In this document: positions 34,608 to 43,422 of the stretch, in pieces | Layout: each line of letters starts with the position of its first letter | Numbering within the stretch: the first letter of the stretch is position 1 | Assembly (NCBI GenBank): GCA_016342685.1 | Contig: JAEINU010000003.1 | Location: 372,001-436,000, forward strand | DNA from: Bacteroidales bacterium | GTDB lineage: Bacteria > Bacteroidota > Bacteroidia > Bacteroidales > UBA12077 | Reading direction: 5' to 3' | Length of the DNA: 64,000 nt | Notes under the pieces: generated by a model | The model's input: only the letters and a program-made list of their open reading frames with translations | The model's database searches: none | Told to the model about the DNA's origin: nothing | Position numbers and translations under genes: made by a program

Positions 34608-34652
34608 TAACATCGCCATAACATTAAGCGATTCAGATTTGTTTTACATTTG
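34608..34652 (+). promoter_or_regulatory. Regulator repeats and -7 box before the DUF4395 gene
   Basis: TTAACAT (34608) and ATAACAT (34619) are 11 bases apart and nearly match the repeats at 25411-25428, including the linking CGC. TACATTTG follows at 34645-34652. The same regulator may act at both promoters. Confidence 0.5.
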
Positions 34653-34752
34653 TTATTATCTAAAAATTGTAAAAGGAATAATTTCTAAGTTTTGTGTGAA
34701 CTTAACTTTTGCAGTATGGTTATATTTAATTGTAAACTAAAACGTAAGTAGA

Positions 34753-35415
34753 ATGAGTAAAGTAAAACAATTTGGCGAAAAAGTGGAAGGTTATACTATT
34801 CCTGTATTAAATGAGCGAGAGATAAGAGCATCGGCAGGAATCCTTTTTTTATTAGTATTTATATCAATTATGCTAGCCATTTTTAAAGGTAATTTTATAA
34901 TGCTGAAATACTTTATAATTGGGTTTTTGGTTGATTTTATAATTCGGATATTTATTAATCCTAAATATTCGCCTACTTTAATTCTTGGTCGCTTAATTGT
35001 TAGTAGGCAAGTTCCAGAGTATGTTGGCGCTGTTCAAAAAAAGTTTGCTTGGGTTATTGGATTGTTCTTGGCTGTTATTATGTTGTTTTTAGTGGTAATA
35101 GTTAACTCATTCAGTGTAATTACAGGTCTAATCTGTTTAATTTGTATGGTATTCTTATTCTTCGAATCGGCATTTGGAATTTGTTTAGGTTGTTTAACTT
35201 ATGGGTGGTTTTATGGGAAAAAAGCCCAATACTGTCCTGGTGAGGTTTGCGATTTAAAAAATAAAGACGATATACAAAAAACATCTTTTACCCAATTGCT
35301 TATTGTAATGGCTTTTATCGCTTATATTGTTGTTTCGGTTTATTTATTTAATGATTTTTTTAGCGAAGCTCCGAGTGATTTATGGGAGATTATAAGAACT
35401 GCTCGTGCGAATTAA
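34753..35415 (+). CDS. DUF4395 membrane protein
   Basis: 220 residues with about five membrane helices. The DUF4395 signature is visible: VNEREIRASAG-like opening (VLNEREIRASAGILFLL), DFIIRIFINPKYSPT, then VPEYVGAVQKKFAWVIGLFLA and a Cys-bearing end of the domain (FGICLGCLTYGWFYG, AQYCPGEVC). In other bacteria DUF4395 proteins are linked to thiosulfate/sulfide or thiol genes; here the four cysteines and the shared promoter motif connect it to the Cys-sensing kinase, by inference. Confidence 0.88.
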   Translation: MSKVKQFGEKVEGYTIPVLNEREIRASAGILFLLVFISIMLAIFKGNFIMLKYFIIGFLVDFIIRIFINPKYSPTLILGRLIVSRQVPEYVGAVQKKFAWVIGLFLAVIMLFLVVIVNSFSVITGLICLICMVFLFFESAFGICLGCLTYGWFYGKKAQYCPGEVCDLKNKDDIQKTSFTQLLIVMAFIAYIVVSVYLFNDFFSEAPSDLWEIIRTARAN

Positions 35416-35447
35416 CAATTGCCATTAAATTTATTAAGATCGATTGA

Positions 35448-35575
35448 AACATACCAGTAGTTCGGGTTTCCACTGCTCTGCTTTGTCTGATGGTTGAACG
35501 AAAACGAAGATAGTATCCCGATAGCTATCGGGATTGTTAGACCGCCAAAACCCCGTATTACTGGTGATGTTAGGT
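35448..35575. repeat. attC-like imperfect hairpin with internal palindrome
   Basis: AACATACCAGTA (35448-35459) pairs with TACTGGTGATGTT (35559-35571) except for one extrahelical G, followed by GTTAGGT, which fits the attC core GTTRRRY; on the other strand this reads ACCTAAC, fitting RYYYAAC. Inner arms (TTCGGGTTT / AAAACCCCG) continue the pairing, and a perfect 20-bp palindrome (ATCCCGATAG / CTATCGGGAT) is at 35515-35534. The element is directly at the 3' end of the minus-strand gene 35604-36113, where an integron cassette would carry attC. No integrase is present. Confidence 0.5.
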
Positions 35576-35603
35576 TTTGTGTTGTAAATTTTTACAATCT
35601 CAT

Positions 35604-36113
35604 TTAATATTCATAGTCAGTACGATTAAGAATTTCATCTAATACAATTTTAGCATTCTTTTGGCTTACAATATTTTTAACTAAAATCGTATCATTACCA
35701 TTCTCATCTCTGAGTATAATATCATAAAGTTTTAAGGAATATTCAGATTTAGCTGTAGGTTTCAGTTCAGATTCAATTTTATAAGGTTTATTTCCTTTTC
35801 GAATTGAAATTCCTTTATATTCATTAATATTAAACGTACTACCCACTTTTATAATAGAATATAATTGGTTGAATGAATATATGAACTCATTATTCACTAC
35901 GATATGTTTTGTTGAAGTAATAGGAATTAAGCCTAAAAGAATTGGTAAAACTAAAAATATTGTCTTTATAACTAAGCCAACACCAATTACATATTCTTGA
36001 TTCCAGAAAGTTTGATAAAATCCAAAACAACCAAAAAAGACCAAGGCCAATCCAAACAAAATCGCATTTGGAAAAGCTAATCCTAAAAATATTTTTTTTG
36101 TGTTAGTACTCAT
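35604..36113 (-). CDS. Unrecognised membrane protein with PH-like C-terminal domain
   Basis: 169 residues. Two membrane helices (about 10-30 and 40-62) are followed by a beta-rich cytoplasmic domain of about 100 residues (KHIVVNNEFIYSF to ILDEILNRTDYEY), the layout of bacterial PH-type (DUF2244/YdbT-like) proteins. The family is not certain. It is 27 bases downstream of the EF-hand-like lipoprotein gene and ends next to the attC-like hairpin, so the two genes may have arrived as one unit. Confidence 0.65.
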   Translation of the reverse strand: MSTNTKKIFLGLAFPNAILFGLALVFFGCFGFYQTFWNQEYVIGVGLVIKTIFLVLPILLGLIPITSTKHIVVNNEFIYSFNQLYSIIKVGSTFNINEYKGISIRKGNKPYKIESELKPTAKSEYSLKLYDIILRDENGNDTILVKNIVSQKNAKIVLDEILNRTDYEY

Positions 36114-36140
36114 AGTAATATTATTCTATAAAATTTTTAC

Positions 36141-36866
36141 TTAATTTTTTCCGTCCAGATTTTTTTGAATCTCATTCATTTTCACGGAGTCAATTACTGG
36201 TTTTAATTCTTCTTTATCAAAGTCAAAACGATAAACATACGTCGGCTCATTTTTTTTGTCAAATTCTCCGTTAGCATCTCTGTCGTGTCCAAAAATAAGA
36301 ATCAAATTCTTTGTTTCGGGAATGAACTTATAAGATATGAAACTCATTTCTTTTTCAGTTACTTTTAATAACTTGTCTTGATTTACTGAATAAATAAAGA
36401 ACGTTTCTATGTCTTCATAATTCAGTTTCTTATCCTTATTTGTATCTTCATTGATTCCTGAAAATGTAATTATAATATCATTATCAATGCAACTATAATC
36501 TATCTCGTTAATAAGAAACCTTTCATTCAATATTTGAATTACATTGCCAGTCTTATCAAAATAAAGCGCAATGTTATTAAAAGAACTATAGTTTCTATAT
36601 GACTTTTTTGAACTTCTTAATCTAAGAACTCCGTCATCTGCTACATTTTCAGTTTTATCCAGGAATTTTTGATTAACTGGGATTAAAAAAACTGAATTTA
36701 AAGTATCTATTAAAAGAGGTTCTTTAAAAGAGACAATTTGTTTTCTTAGATTTTGGTCTAAAAGTTCTTTTGTTTCATTTGCTGTAAGAATTTGATTGTT
36801 TTTATCTTCATTATTACATGAAGAAATTAAAACTACAGAAATTAAAACTAGCAATATCGTTCTCAT
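36141..36866 (-). CDS. Lipoprotein with calcium-loop-like repeats
   Basis: The lipobox is at residue 17 (LISSCNN). Two DxNxDx loops are visible, DTNKDKKLNYED near 140 and DRDANGEFDKKNE near 198, as in EF-hand/dockerin-type calcium sites embedded in a beta-propeller-like protein (FLIPVNQKFL, YFDKTGNVIQI, KNLILIFGHDRD). I do not know the family. Calcium binding is inferred from the Asp/Asn spacing. Confidence 0.65.
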   Translation of the reverse strand: MRTILLVLISVVLISSCNNEDKNNQILTANETKELLDQNLRKQIVSFKEPLLIDTLNSVFLIPVNQKFLDKTENVADDGVLRLRSSKKSYRNYSSFNNIALYFDKTGNVIQILNERFLINEIDYSCIDNDIIITFSGINEDTNKDKKLNYEDIETFFIYSVNQDKLLKVTEKEMSFISYKFIPETKNLILIFGHDRDANGEFDKKNEPTYVYRFDFDKEELKPVIDSVKMNEIQKNLDGKN

Positions 36867-36912
36867 TTTCTAAATTTATTTTACCCGTAACTCTTAGTTA
36901 TATTTTAACAAA

Positions 36913-36942
36913 AAAAAAGCCTGTTGAATTTCAACAGGCTTT
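36913..36942 (-). terminator. Terminator of the third cold-shock gene
   Basis: AAAGCCTGTTGA / TCAACAGGCTTT, with a T-run after it on the minus strand; clearly related to the other csp terminators. Confidence 0.9.
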
Positions 36943-36968
36943 AAAGTAATGTAGTTTAAATGCAAATA

Positions 36969-37160
36969 TTATATAACTTTTACGTTTACTGCGTTTAATC
37001 CTTTTTTACCTTCTTCTAATTCAAACTCTACTTGATCATCTTCTCTGATTTCATCAATTAGACCTGATACATGTACAAAATGTTCTTTGTTTGAATCGTC
37101 TTCTTTAATAAATCCGAATCCTTTAGATTCATTGAAGAATTTTACTGTTCCTGTGTTCAT
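36969..37160 (-). CDS. CspA-family cold-shock protein (copy 3)
   Basis: A 63-residue cold-shock domain with RNP1 KGFGFIKED and RNP2 HFVHVSGL. It is more divergent from copies 1 and 2 (T3, K for T, DD for EG in the loop). Its leader has TAACTTTA then CACATTAATTAATT, a looser form of the shared leader motif. RNA chaperone role as for the family. Confidence 0.95.
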   Translation of the reverse strand: MNTGTVKFFNESKGFGFIKEDDSNKEHFVHVSGLIDEIREDDQVEFELEEGKKGLNAVNVKVI

Positions 37161-37237
37161 AATGATTTTTTAATTAATTAATGTGTAAAGTTAGTAATAT
37201 TAATTACTTATATGCAATTATTAGTACTATAAATAAT

Positions 37238-38314
37238 TTAATTTTTTAATTTAGGGTAATCAGTATATCCAGATTCTCCTGGAGTGTAGAATAAATCGAA
37301 GTTTGGAGCTGCAAGCTCCTTATCCGATTGTAATCTTTCTACTAAATCGGGATTAGAAATAAATGGACGACCAAAAGCAGCTATGTGTCCAATTCCTTCA
37401 GACAAATGTTTTTCTGCAGAGGTTTTATCCAAACCGCCACTCGTAATAATGGTTCCACCAAAAGCTTCTTTAATAGATTGTTTGATTGCTGCGGGAACTT
37501 CAGGAGCTCCCATGCTAGAGTGATCTACTAAGTGAATGTATACTAGATTTAATTTCCCTAGTTCCGTTGCTAATTTCGTATATGCTTTATCGATTCCTTC
37601 AAAAGGCATCATATCATTAAAAATCCCATAAGGAGAAAGTCTTATTCCAGTTTTATCAGCTCCAATTGCAGATGAAATTTCACGTGCAATTTCTACAACA
37701 AATCGATTTCTACTATCTATCGAGCCACCATAATTATCGGTTCTGGTATTTGATATTGGATTAATGAACTGATTTGGCAAATATCCGTTGGCGGCATGTA
37801 TTTCTACACCATCGAATCCAGCTTCAATAGCATTTTTCGATGCAATAACATATTCAGTAATAGTTGATTTAATATCGTTAAATGTCATTTCGTTGGGAAC
37901 AGGATAATCTTGCATGCCAGCATCATCTGTATACATTTGTCCGCTTAGTTTTATTGCAGATGGGGATAGTACTTTAGCTTCCGAATCCATATTGTTGGGA
38001 TGAGAAACTCTACCTGTATGCATGAGCTGAATAAAAATTTTACCATTATTAGCATGCACTGCTTTAGTGGTTTTTTTCCAGCCTTCAACTTGATCTTTGC
38101 CAAATATTCCCGGGATTCGAGCATAGCCTAATCCATTTGGAGAGGGACTTACGCCTTCGGTTATAATTAATCCAGCACTTGATCTTTGTTGGTAGTATGT
38201 TGCCATAATATTGTTTGGCACATTATCGATTGCTCTTGAACGTGTCATTGGAGCCATTACAACTCTATTTTTTAATAGGATATTTCCTAATTGGAATTCT
38301 TTAAATAATGTCAT
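37238..38314 (-). CDS. Old yellow enzyme family ene reductase (NemA-like)
   Basis: A 358-residue FMN TIM barrel. Segments include VVMAPMTRSRA, GLIITEGVSPSPNGLGY, QLMHTGRVSHPNN (the substrate-binding HxGR), FDGVEIHAANGYLPNQF with the H-x-x-N pair, NPISNTRTDNYGGS and GGLDKTSAEKHL. It reduces activated C=C bonds or nitro compounds with NAD(P)H in the cytoplasm. It stands between csp copy 3 and an empty stretch and appears monocistronic. Confidence 0.95.
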   Translation of the reverse strand: MTLFKEFQLGNILLKNRVVMAPMTRSRAIDNVPNNIMATYYQQRSSAGLIITEGVSPSPNGLGYARIPGIFGKDQVEGWKKTTKAVHANNGKIFIQLMHTGRVSHPNNMDSEAKVLSPSAIKLSGQMYTDDAGMQDYPVPNEMTFNDIKSTITEYVIASKNAIEAGFDGVEIHAANGYLPNQFINPISNTRTDNYGGSIDSRNRFVVEIAREISSAIGADKTGIRLSPYGIFNDMMPFEGIDKAYTKLATELGKLNLVYIHLVDHSSMGAPEVPAAIKQSIKEAFGGTIITSGGLDKTSAEKHLSEGIGHIAAFGRPFISNPDLVERLQSDKELAAPNFDLFYTPGESGYTDYPKLKN

Positions 38315-38701
38315 TGTTGTTTTTTTTGTTATAAATTTTATTTAGAACAATTGTAAATAAGGATTTGTTCTATTCGTATTAAAAATGATTGATTTGAACG
38401 TTGATTTTTAAAGTATAAGTGTTGTTTTGGGAAATAAAAATCAACTTTCGGGAAGGCATCAGAATGGCTCTTTGTGTAAATTGATTAAAGGGTAGGAATT
38501 AAATGAGTACTATTTAATCCAATATCGATATAATGAATTAAGTTCTCGATTCTTTACAGAAGCTTATCTAGATATCTCTTATTAAGAAAGCGAGCAATTT
38601 CGACAACTTTTAAAGCTCATAAAACAATATTTATTACGATGGAAAGTACATCTACATTAAAAATGTGATGGTGGGCATCAATATGTTTTTGTATTTAGAA
38701 T
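38315..38701. other. Non-coding stretch
   Basis: 387 bases without a convincing reading frame or RNA structure. The left end serves as leader for the ene reductase; nothing else is recognisable. Confidence 0.5.
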
Positions 38702-39358
38702 TTATGGTTTCTTGTCTTTATAAATAACCTGACCTTTAGTAATCCAAGAAATACCGAATGCAAGTAATGCAAATGATTCTAACCAAAACACAGGTTGAAA
38801 AATGCCGTGATTTGGGAAAGTATTAATTAACAATGCCATGTAAATAATAATGAATGCTATACAAACAATCATGGTGTAACCACAAATTTTATAGACTCTA
38901 TTTCTATTTTTCTTTTCCGCCGACATCACCTCTTGATTTGTTTTAGGAAATAACCAAAGCGAGAATAAAATAAGAACCGTAAAAAAACACAGTGCCGAAC
39001 TTAGGTGTATAATATTTATTGTAGTAAGAGGATCCTGAACGTTGTTTGGAAAAAAAGCAATGCCTAAAGCAAAAATACCAGCAAGATGTCCTAATAAATT
39101 ATCTTTAAAATCGTGACCGAGATACGAAAACATAAAAAGAGAAACGGCACACATAATACCTACAAAGCCATTTCCCATTTTTGTATGACCATAACTGCTA
39201 ATTGAATTTAATGGTTGTGGTTGATTGTCCAATATAAAAACTCCAATTACTAGTAATATAGGTAATAGAATTCCGAGTATACCAACTGCAATTCGTAGTG
39301 TGTTGTACGATATTACATACAATTTTGCATCTTTCGGATCGATTGAGATATTGTTCAT
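38702..39358 (-). CDS. DUF998-like six-helix membrane protein
   Basis: 218 residues with six to seven membrane helices and the polar loop NSISSYGHTKMGNGFVGIM after the first helix, followed by LGHLAGIFALGIAFFPNN. This is the layout of DUF998/Frag1-type proteins (S-x-Y near the first periplasmic loop and helix-embedded His). The assignment is by pattern. It starts 25 bases after the preceding small exported gene, so the two form an operon. Confidence 0.65.
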   Translation of the reverse strand: MNNISIDPKDAKLYVISYNTLRIAVGILGILLPILLVIGVFILDNQPQPLNSISSYGHTKMGNGFVGIMCAVSLFMFSYLGHDFKDNLLGHLAGIFALGIAFFPNNVQDPLTTINIIHLSSALCFFTVLILFSLWLFPKTNQEVMSAEKKNRNRVYKICGYTMIVCIAFIIIYMALLINTFPNHGIFQPVFWLESFALLAFGISWITKGQVIYKDKKP

Positions 39359-39383
39359 TTTTCTTTGGTGAGGGTTAATGACT

Positions 39384-39854
39384 TTATTTTTTTAGTGCGG
39401 CCGATAATTTTACCTTTTTAAGTTCTTTTAAAGCATACTCATTAAAGTATCCTGTTTCGAGCGCAAATCCTTTTGTTTTTATAAAGTAATATTTGTTTGG
39501 CTTAATATTGGTGTAATTAAATTTCGAATGTGGGAAAAAGAATGAATGGCCTTTTTGTGTTCCATCTAGATGAATCACAAAATATTCTTTGTTTTTTACG
39601 TTTGCTGCAAGTGCTTTATCTACTTCAATAGCCCATTTAACTGCAGATCCTACCATCGATTTTGATCGAATAACATATACAATGGCATCGTTGTTGTTTT
39701 GAAATGGCTCTAAATTTGCAAAAACAGAAGGATCGATTACTTCATTTTCCATTTCTGGTTTTGTAATACTTATAGGATCAATACCATCGTAAAAATTTTG
39801 GCCAAATAAAGTTGATGTAACTAGGACTAAGGAAATAATGAGTAAATTTTTCAT
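39384..39854 (-). CDS. Unrecognised small exported protein
   Basis: A signal peptide (MKNLLIISLVLVTSTLFGQ) leaves 137 residues of mixed alpha-beta sequence with the segments IVYVIRSKSMVGSAVKW and YFVIHLDGTQKGHSFFFP. No family is recognised. It is the first gene of a two-gene operon with the DUF998-like protein. Confidence 0.65.
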   Translation of the reverse strand: MKNLLIISLVLVTSTLFGQNFYDGIDPISITKPEMENEVIDPSVFANLEPFQNNNDAIVYVIRSKSMVGSAVKWAIEVDKALAANVKNKEYFVIHLDGTQKGHSFFFPHSKFNYTNIKPNKYYFIKTKGFALETGYFNEYALKELKKVKLSAALKK

Positions 39855-40000
39855 GCTTAGAATTTAAAGGTTCATAAAACATTGTTAATGATCAATTATT
39901 CACACGAATATACAAAATGTTTTAACGATAGCTATTTTTATTAAACAAATAAATGATGCTAATTTCACCGAGCATAAATTTAGATTTGCCATTCAAATAA

Positions 40001-40034
40001 AAATGCTAAGTGTCATTTATGACACTTAGCATTT
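40001..40034 (-). terminator. Terminator of the POT transporter gene
   Basis: AAATGCTAAGTGTCA / TGACACTTAGCATTT, loop of four, followed on the minus strand by TTATTTG. Confidence 0.9.
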
Positions 40035-40064
40035 AAACTATTTTTTAATCAATTTCGTATTTTT

Positions 40065-41435
40065 TTAGATAGGGTTGTTTTTTAACCATCTGTTATAAGC
40101 CCACATAGAGAATGCAGATGCAAAACCAATTCCCATAAGAATAAGCCATCCCATCGAATTCCAGAAAGAGTTTAATTCTAACAAACCTGAATCGAGTTGA
40201 ACTGCATTTTTACACATAATTTCATTAAAGATAAATGCGCCTGCAGGTCCACCAATTAGAGCTCCAATAGCCATAGGTAGGTTGGCATAACCAAGAAATA
40301 ATCCTTCTTGTCCTTTTGGTGCTAAAGCTCCAATGTATTCGTATGTTCTTGCCGATGTAAATAATTCACCAAAGGCTATCAAGGCAACTGTTAAAACAAT
40401 GAAAAGTGATCCTAGTGGAATTAAATCGCCAAAAGCAAGAGCTTTTACTCCACCGCTCATAAATATTGGTATAAGGTTTATTACCATTGATATTCCAATT
40501 ATAACAATACCTACAATGATTGAATTTATCGGTTTCATCTTACCGAATTTCTTCGTAATTAATAGTTGAAAAAATACAATAACGAATGGATTTGCCATGG
40601 TAATAAGATCAACTGCAGGATCTAATTCAACAACCTTTTTTAAGTATAAAGGAAATACATTATAAACCTGAGAGTAGATAAAGAAAAATCCACTTGAAAC
40701 GATCAAGAACATTGCAAATCTTAGATTCTTAAGAACAAGAACCATATCTGTTAGAATCTTTAAGATAGATTTTTTTGTTTTTTTAGCTGTGTCTTGATTA
40801 TCTGGATCTGAATAAAATATTAATACAGCAAAAAAGGCAACAATAGAGAAGAAAACCGAAACAGCAAATATGTAGCTTAAATCGAATTGTTTTCTCATTA
40901 TATAACTGGCACCTCTACCAAAAAGAGATCCAATATTTATTATCATATAAAAAATTCCAAAACCAAGTGTAGCTTTCGCTCCAGCAGTTTTCTGAACTGT
41001 TCCCGAGATACAAGGTTTTATAATTGATCCCCCAACTCCAATAACAATTATTGCAAGAATTACAGGAAAAAGAACACCAAATCCGGCTGTCATATTGGGG
41101 TCAACGGAATTACTAAGAGTATATCCACCAAACCATACTGGGTAACCCATAGTAAAGTACCCAATAGCTAATAAAACAAAAGCTATTAAAAGTGATTTTT
41201 TAAATCCGATTTGGTCGGCAATTGTTCCCGAAAGAATAGGAAGAAAATATACCAATGCCCATAAAATACCATTCAAATTACTAGGCCAATAATCTCCAAG
41301 GCCAATTTGTCCTAAATATAGAACAACAAAACTAGCCATGGCATAGTATGCACCCCTTTCAAATAATTCTGTAATGTTTGCCGTCCAAAAACTTCGTGGA
41401 AAGCCATCTTGTTTAATCTCTTTTGTATTTTCCAT
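40065..41435 (-). CDS. POT/PTR2 family peptide-proton symporter
   Basis: 456 residues with 12 or more membrane helices. The POT ExxER-type motif is in FWTANITELFERGAYYAMASF (residues 17-36), and the second signature GGSIIKPCISGTVQKT matches PTR2 family members. It would import di- or tripeptides or a similar small solute with protons. Length is near the short end for POT (usual 450-520). The upstream region contains repeats described separately. Confidence 0.82.
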   Translation of the reverse strand: MENTKEIKQDGFPRSFWTANITELFERGAYYAMASFVVLYLGQIGLGDYWPSNLNGILWALVYFLPILSGTIADQIGFKKSLLIAFVLLAIGYFTMGYPVWFGGYTLSNSVDPNMTAGFGVLFPVILAIIVIGVGGSIIKPCISGTVQKTAGAKATLGFGIFYMIINIGSLFGRGASYIMRKQFDLSYIFAVSVFFSIVAFFAVLIFYSDPDNQDTAKKTKKSILKILTDMVLVLKNLRFAMFLIVSSGFFFIYSQVYNVFPLYLKKVVELDPAVDLITMANPFVIVFFQLLITKKFGKMKPINSIIVGIVIIGISMVINLIPIFMSGGVKALAFGDLIPLGSLFIVLTVALIAFGELFTSARTYEYIGALAPKGQEGLFLGYANLPMAIGALIGGPAGAFIFNEIMCKNAVQLDSGLLELNSFWNSMGWLILMGIGFASAFSMWAYNRWLKNNPI

Positions 41436-41623
41436 TATAATGTTTTAATAATAATTCTCGATTTTGGTAAAATATTTTTTAAGATCACCAAAGATAAAAT
41501 TTATTATTTACTTTATTTACTACTTAGTTCTTTCGTGAGACGATACACTCAGTTCACGATATCGAATCCTTTTGTAAACTTAGTTGCCCTTTGTAAAAGA
41601 TGTATTTTATAGAATTTGAAATC

Positions 41624-41737
41624 TTTCGGAAGAATTATTGCATAAAAATGCACAAAGAAAAGAATGTGTGTCGGTAGTTATTTTTCGCTAAGTTGTGCAG
41701 AATGGGATTGTAGTTGCTTTGTTATTTAAAGATGTTG
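41624..41737. repeat. Direct repeat A (114 bp), partner of 42807-42920
   Basis: TTTCGGAAGAATTATTG, an AATAAAA/TGCACAAAG block and the end AAAGATGTTG recur in order in copy B with scattered differences and almost identical length. The copies bracket the SDR pseudogene. Confidence 0.7.
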
Positions 41738-41740
41738 GGG

Positions 41741-41882
41741 CTGTCCAAAAAGCCCCAAAATTGTCATTCTCTTGAACTTCTCTCAAATGAAGTGAGTAAG
41801 GGATCTTATACTTAACAGTAAATAGGACTGTTATAAGATCCCAAATTAAGTTGGGAATGACAAAGCAAGACTTTTTGGACAG
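41741..41882. repeat. MITE-like nested inverted repeat
   Basis: Nested arms are CTGTCCAAAAAG / CTTTTTGGACAG (outer), TTGTCATTC / GAATGACAA, GGGATCTTATA / TATAAGATCCC, and ACAGT / ACTGT (inner), giving a 142-base cruciform. A related, degenerate element lies at 58065-58320. Confidence 0.65.
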
Positions 41883-41900
41883 CTCGAAGAATTGATTTTC

Positions 41901-42677
41901 CTATGAATCCGAATGCATCCTATCAACAGTTTTGCTCATTTGTTTTAGAATAAAACCTGGAAAATAACGACTCATAAATTTTAATTGACTTGATTGTCCC
42001 GGGCATATTTCATATTTATCGTTTGAAAAACCCTTAAGAAAGTCAGTAACCATTGCCTGAACGGTCATGGTTGAAATGCCTTTCATATCTTCTTCGTTGA
42101 AGTCTGCAAGTAACTCCGTTTCTGTTGCAGGAGGAGCTAATTCAAATACCTTAATATTTGTATTCCGTAATTGTTCTCGTAAAGATAAAGTGTATGAGTG
42201 AAGTGCCGCTTTGCTTGAGCAATATACTGGAGAAATTGGTAAAGGAACGAATGCCAATCCAGATGAAACAGTAACTGTTGCAGCATTTTTCTTCCCTTTC
42301 AATAAAGGCAGAAAGGCATCATTCATCCATATGGTTCCTTTTACATTGATGTCAAATTCTTTTGTTAAATCTGTTGACGATAATTTGTGATTTTGCAAAT
42401 TGATCGTTCACATAATGCCGGCATTGTTTATTAAAATATTAAGATCGGGAAAATCTTTTTCCACTTGTTTATAAAGTTCAATAATATCATCTGGATTACT
42501 TACATCGCTTTTAATTGCAACCACACCATCCAATTTTTCTTTTGCTTGTTGCAGCTTTTGCTCATTGCGACCAGTTATTATGACTTTGTTTTTTCTCTTT
42601 AGAAATTCTTTGGCCATTTCAAAGCCAATGCCACTTGAGCCCCCGGTTATCAAAACAGTGTTTTCGCTTAAGTTCAT
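41901..42677 (-). pseudogene. SDR oxidoreductase interrupted by an in-frame TGA
   Basis: The N-terminal half has the glycine motif TGGSSGIG and NNAGIM; immediately after, TGA stands where homologues carry an amino acid, and reading continues in frame (TINLQNHKLSSTDLTKEF) through the active site YCSSKAALHSYT (Y-x-x-x-K) to the C-terminus. The protein would otherwise be complete at about 258 residues, DltE-like. One base change (for example CGA to TGA) explains it. An internal TTG-starting C-terminal piece is unlikely to be functional. Confidence 0.8.
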
Positions 42678-42806
42678 TATTTTTTGATTTAGTTTATATT
42701 CTCTAAGTCAACAATAAAACGAAATGGATTGTTCATGTTAGCTGCAATATATCAGCGCTTTTGGAATTTATTTCTCTGATCTAATCTCTTTAATTGAAGT
42801 GAAAGT

Positions 42807-42920
42807 TTTCGGAAGAATTATTGAATAAAAATGCACAAAGAAAAGAATAGGGGTAGCTCGTTGCTTTTCGTTATGTTATGTAGAATGGGATTTTAACTGT
42901 TTTGGTATTAAAAGATGTTG
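42807..42920. repeat. Direct repeat B (114 bp)
   Basis: Copy of 41624-41737 on the same strand on the other side of the SDR gene; 5' TTTCGGAAGAATTATTG and 3' AAAGATGTTG ends match. Confidence 0.7.
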
Positions 42921-42942
42921 CACGGAAAGTATATCCGTGCAA
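42918..42942. repeat. Short inverted repeat TTGCACGGA / TCCGTGCAA
   Basis: Perfect 9-base arms with a 7-base loop. A related sequence (TTGCACGGACA...TGTCCG) occurs at 46475-46494 in the truncated exonuclease. Confidence 0.55.
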
Positions 42943-42959
42943 GCAGTGTTTTAGGATTC

Positions 42960-43202
42960 CTAAGATCGCGAACTGTCTTCACTTTCGTTTGGTTTCTTCC
43001 ATAAGATATAGCATAAGCCACCCCATACAATAAGAATAACTAACATCCCTATAATTAATACTGTGTCGCCACCATCATCAAAGGTATATTTTGCTAATTT
43101 AAATACATAAAGAGCCCAAAGTACATCCAATATAATTTGACCAACCCAATATGCAATTTTCCCTTTTTTACTTAGATACTTCAAAAATAATCTGTCTAAC
43201 AT
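42960..43202 (-). CDS. Small two-helix membrane protein
   Basis: 80 residues with two membrane helices (about 17-37 and 46-68), basic N-terminus (MLDRLFLKYLSKKGK) and a polar tail. No family is recognised. Standing alone, it has no informative neighbour. Confidence 0.6.
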   Translation of the reverse strand: MLDRLFLKYLSKKGKIAYWVGQIILDVLWALYVFKLAKYTFDDGGDTVLIIGMLVILIVWGGLCYILWKKPNESEDSSRS

Positions 43203-43298
43203 AATTTGCTTTTTATTAATTTAGTAATAAAATTTTTTCTGGTTTTGGGAGTGTATTGCACTTTTTATGTAAGTAATCCATCATAAAACAAGCTGTGT

Positions 43299-43334
43299 TA
43301 TACTATCTTCCATTAAAAAGTTGAAGATAGCATA
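43299..43334. repeat. Isolated 12-bp inverted repeat
   Basis: TATACTATCTTC / GAAGATAGCATA with one G-T pair and a 12-base loop, in a non-coding stretch. It lacks a T-run and is not assigned a function. Confidence 0.4.
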
Positions 43335-43422
43335 ATGTTTGTGAAACGCAAAACACCAACATCATATTTAATGGCTGTTGGCAGTTAAGTTGAGAGCTCT
43401 TAATGTATTGTTAAATATGTAC

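Noticed and set aside
43340-43400. A second attC-like site (CCAACA / TGTTGG followed by GTTAAGT)
   Set aside because: Only six paired bases and no extended arm complementarity or adjacent orphan cassette; too weak to list.
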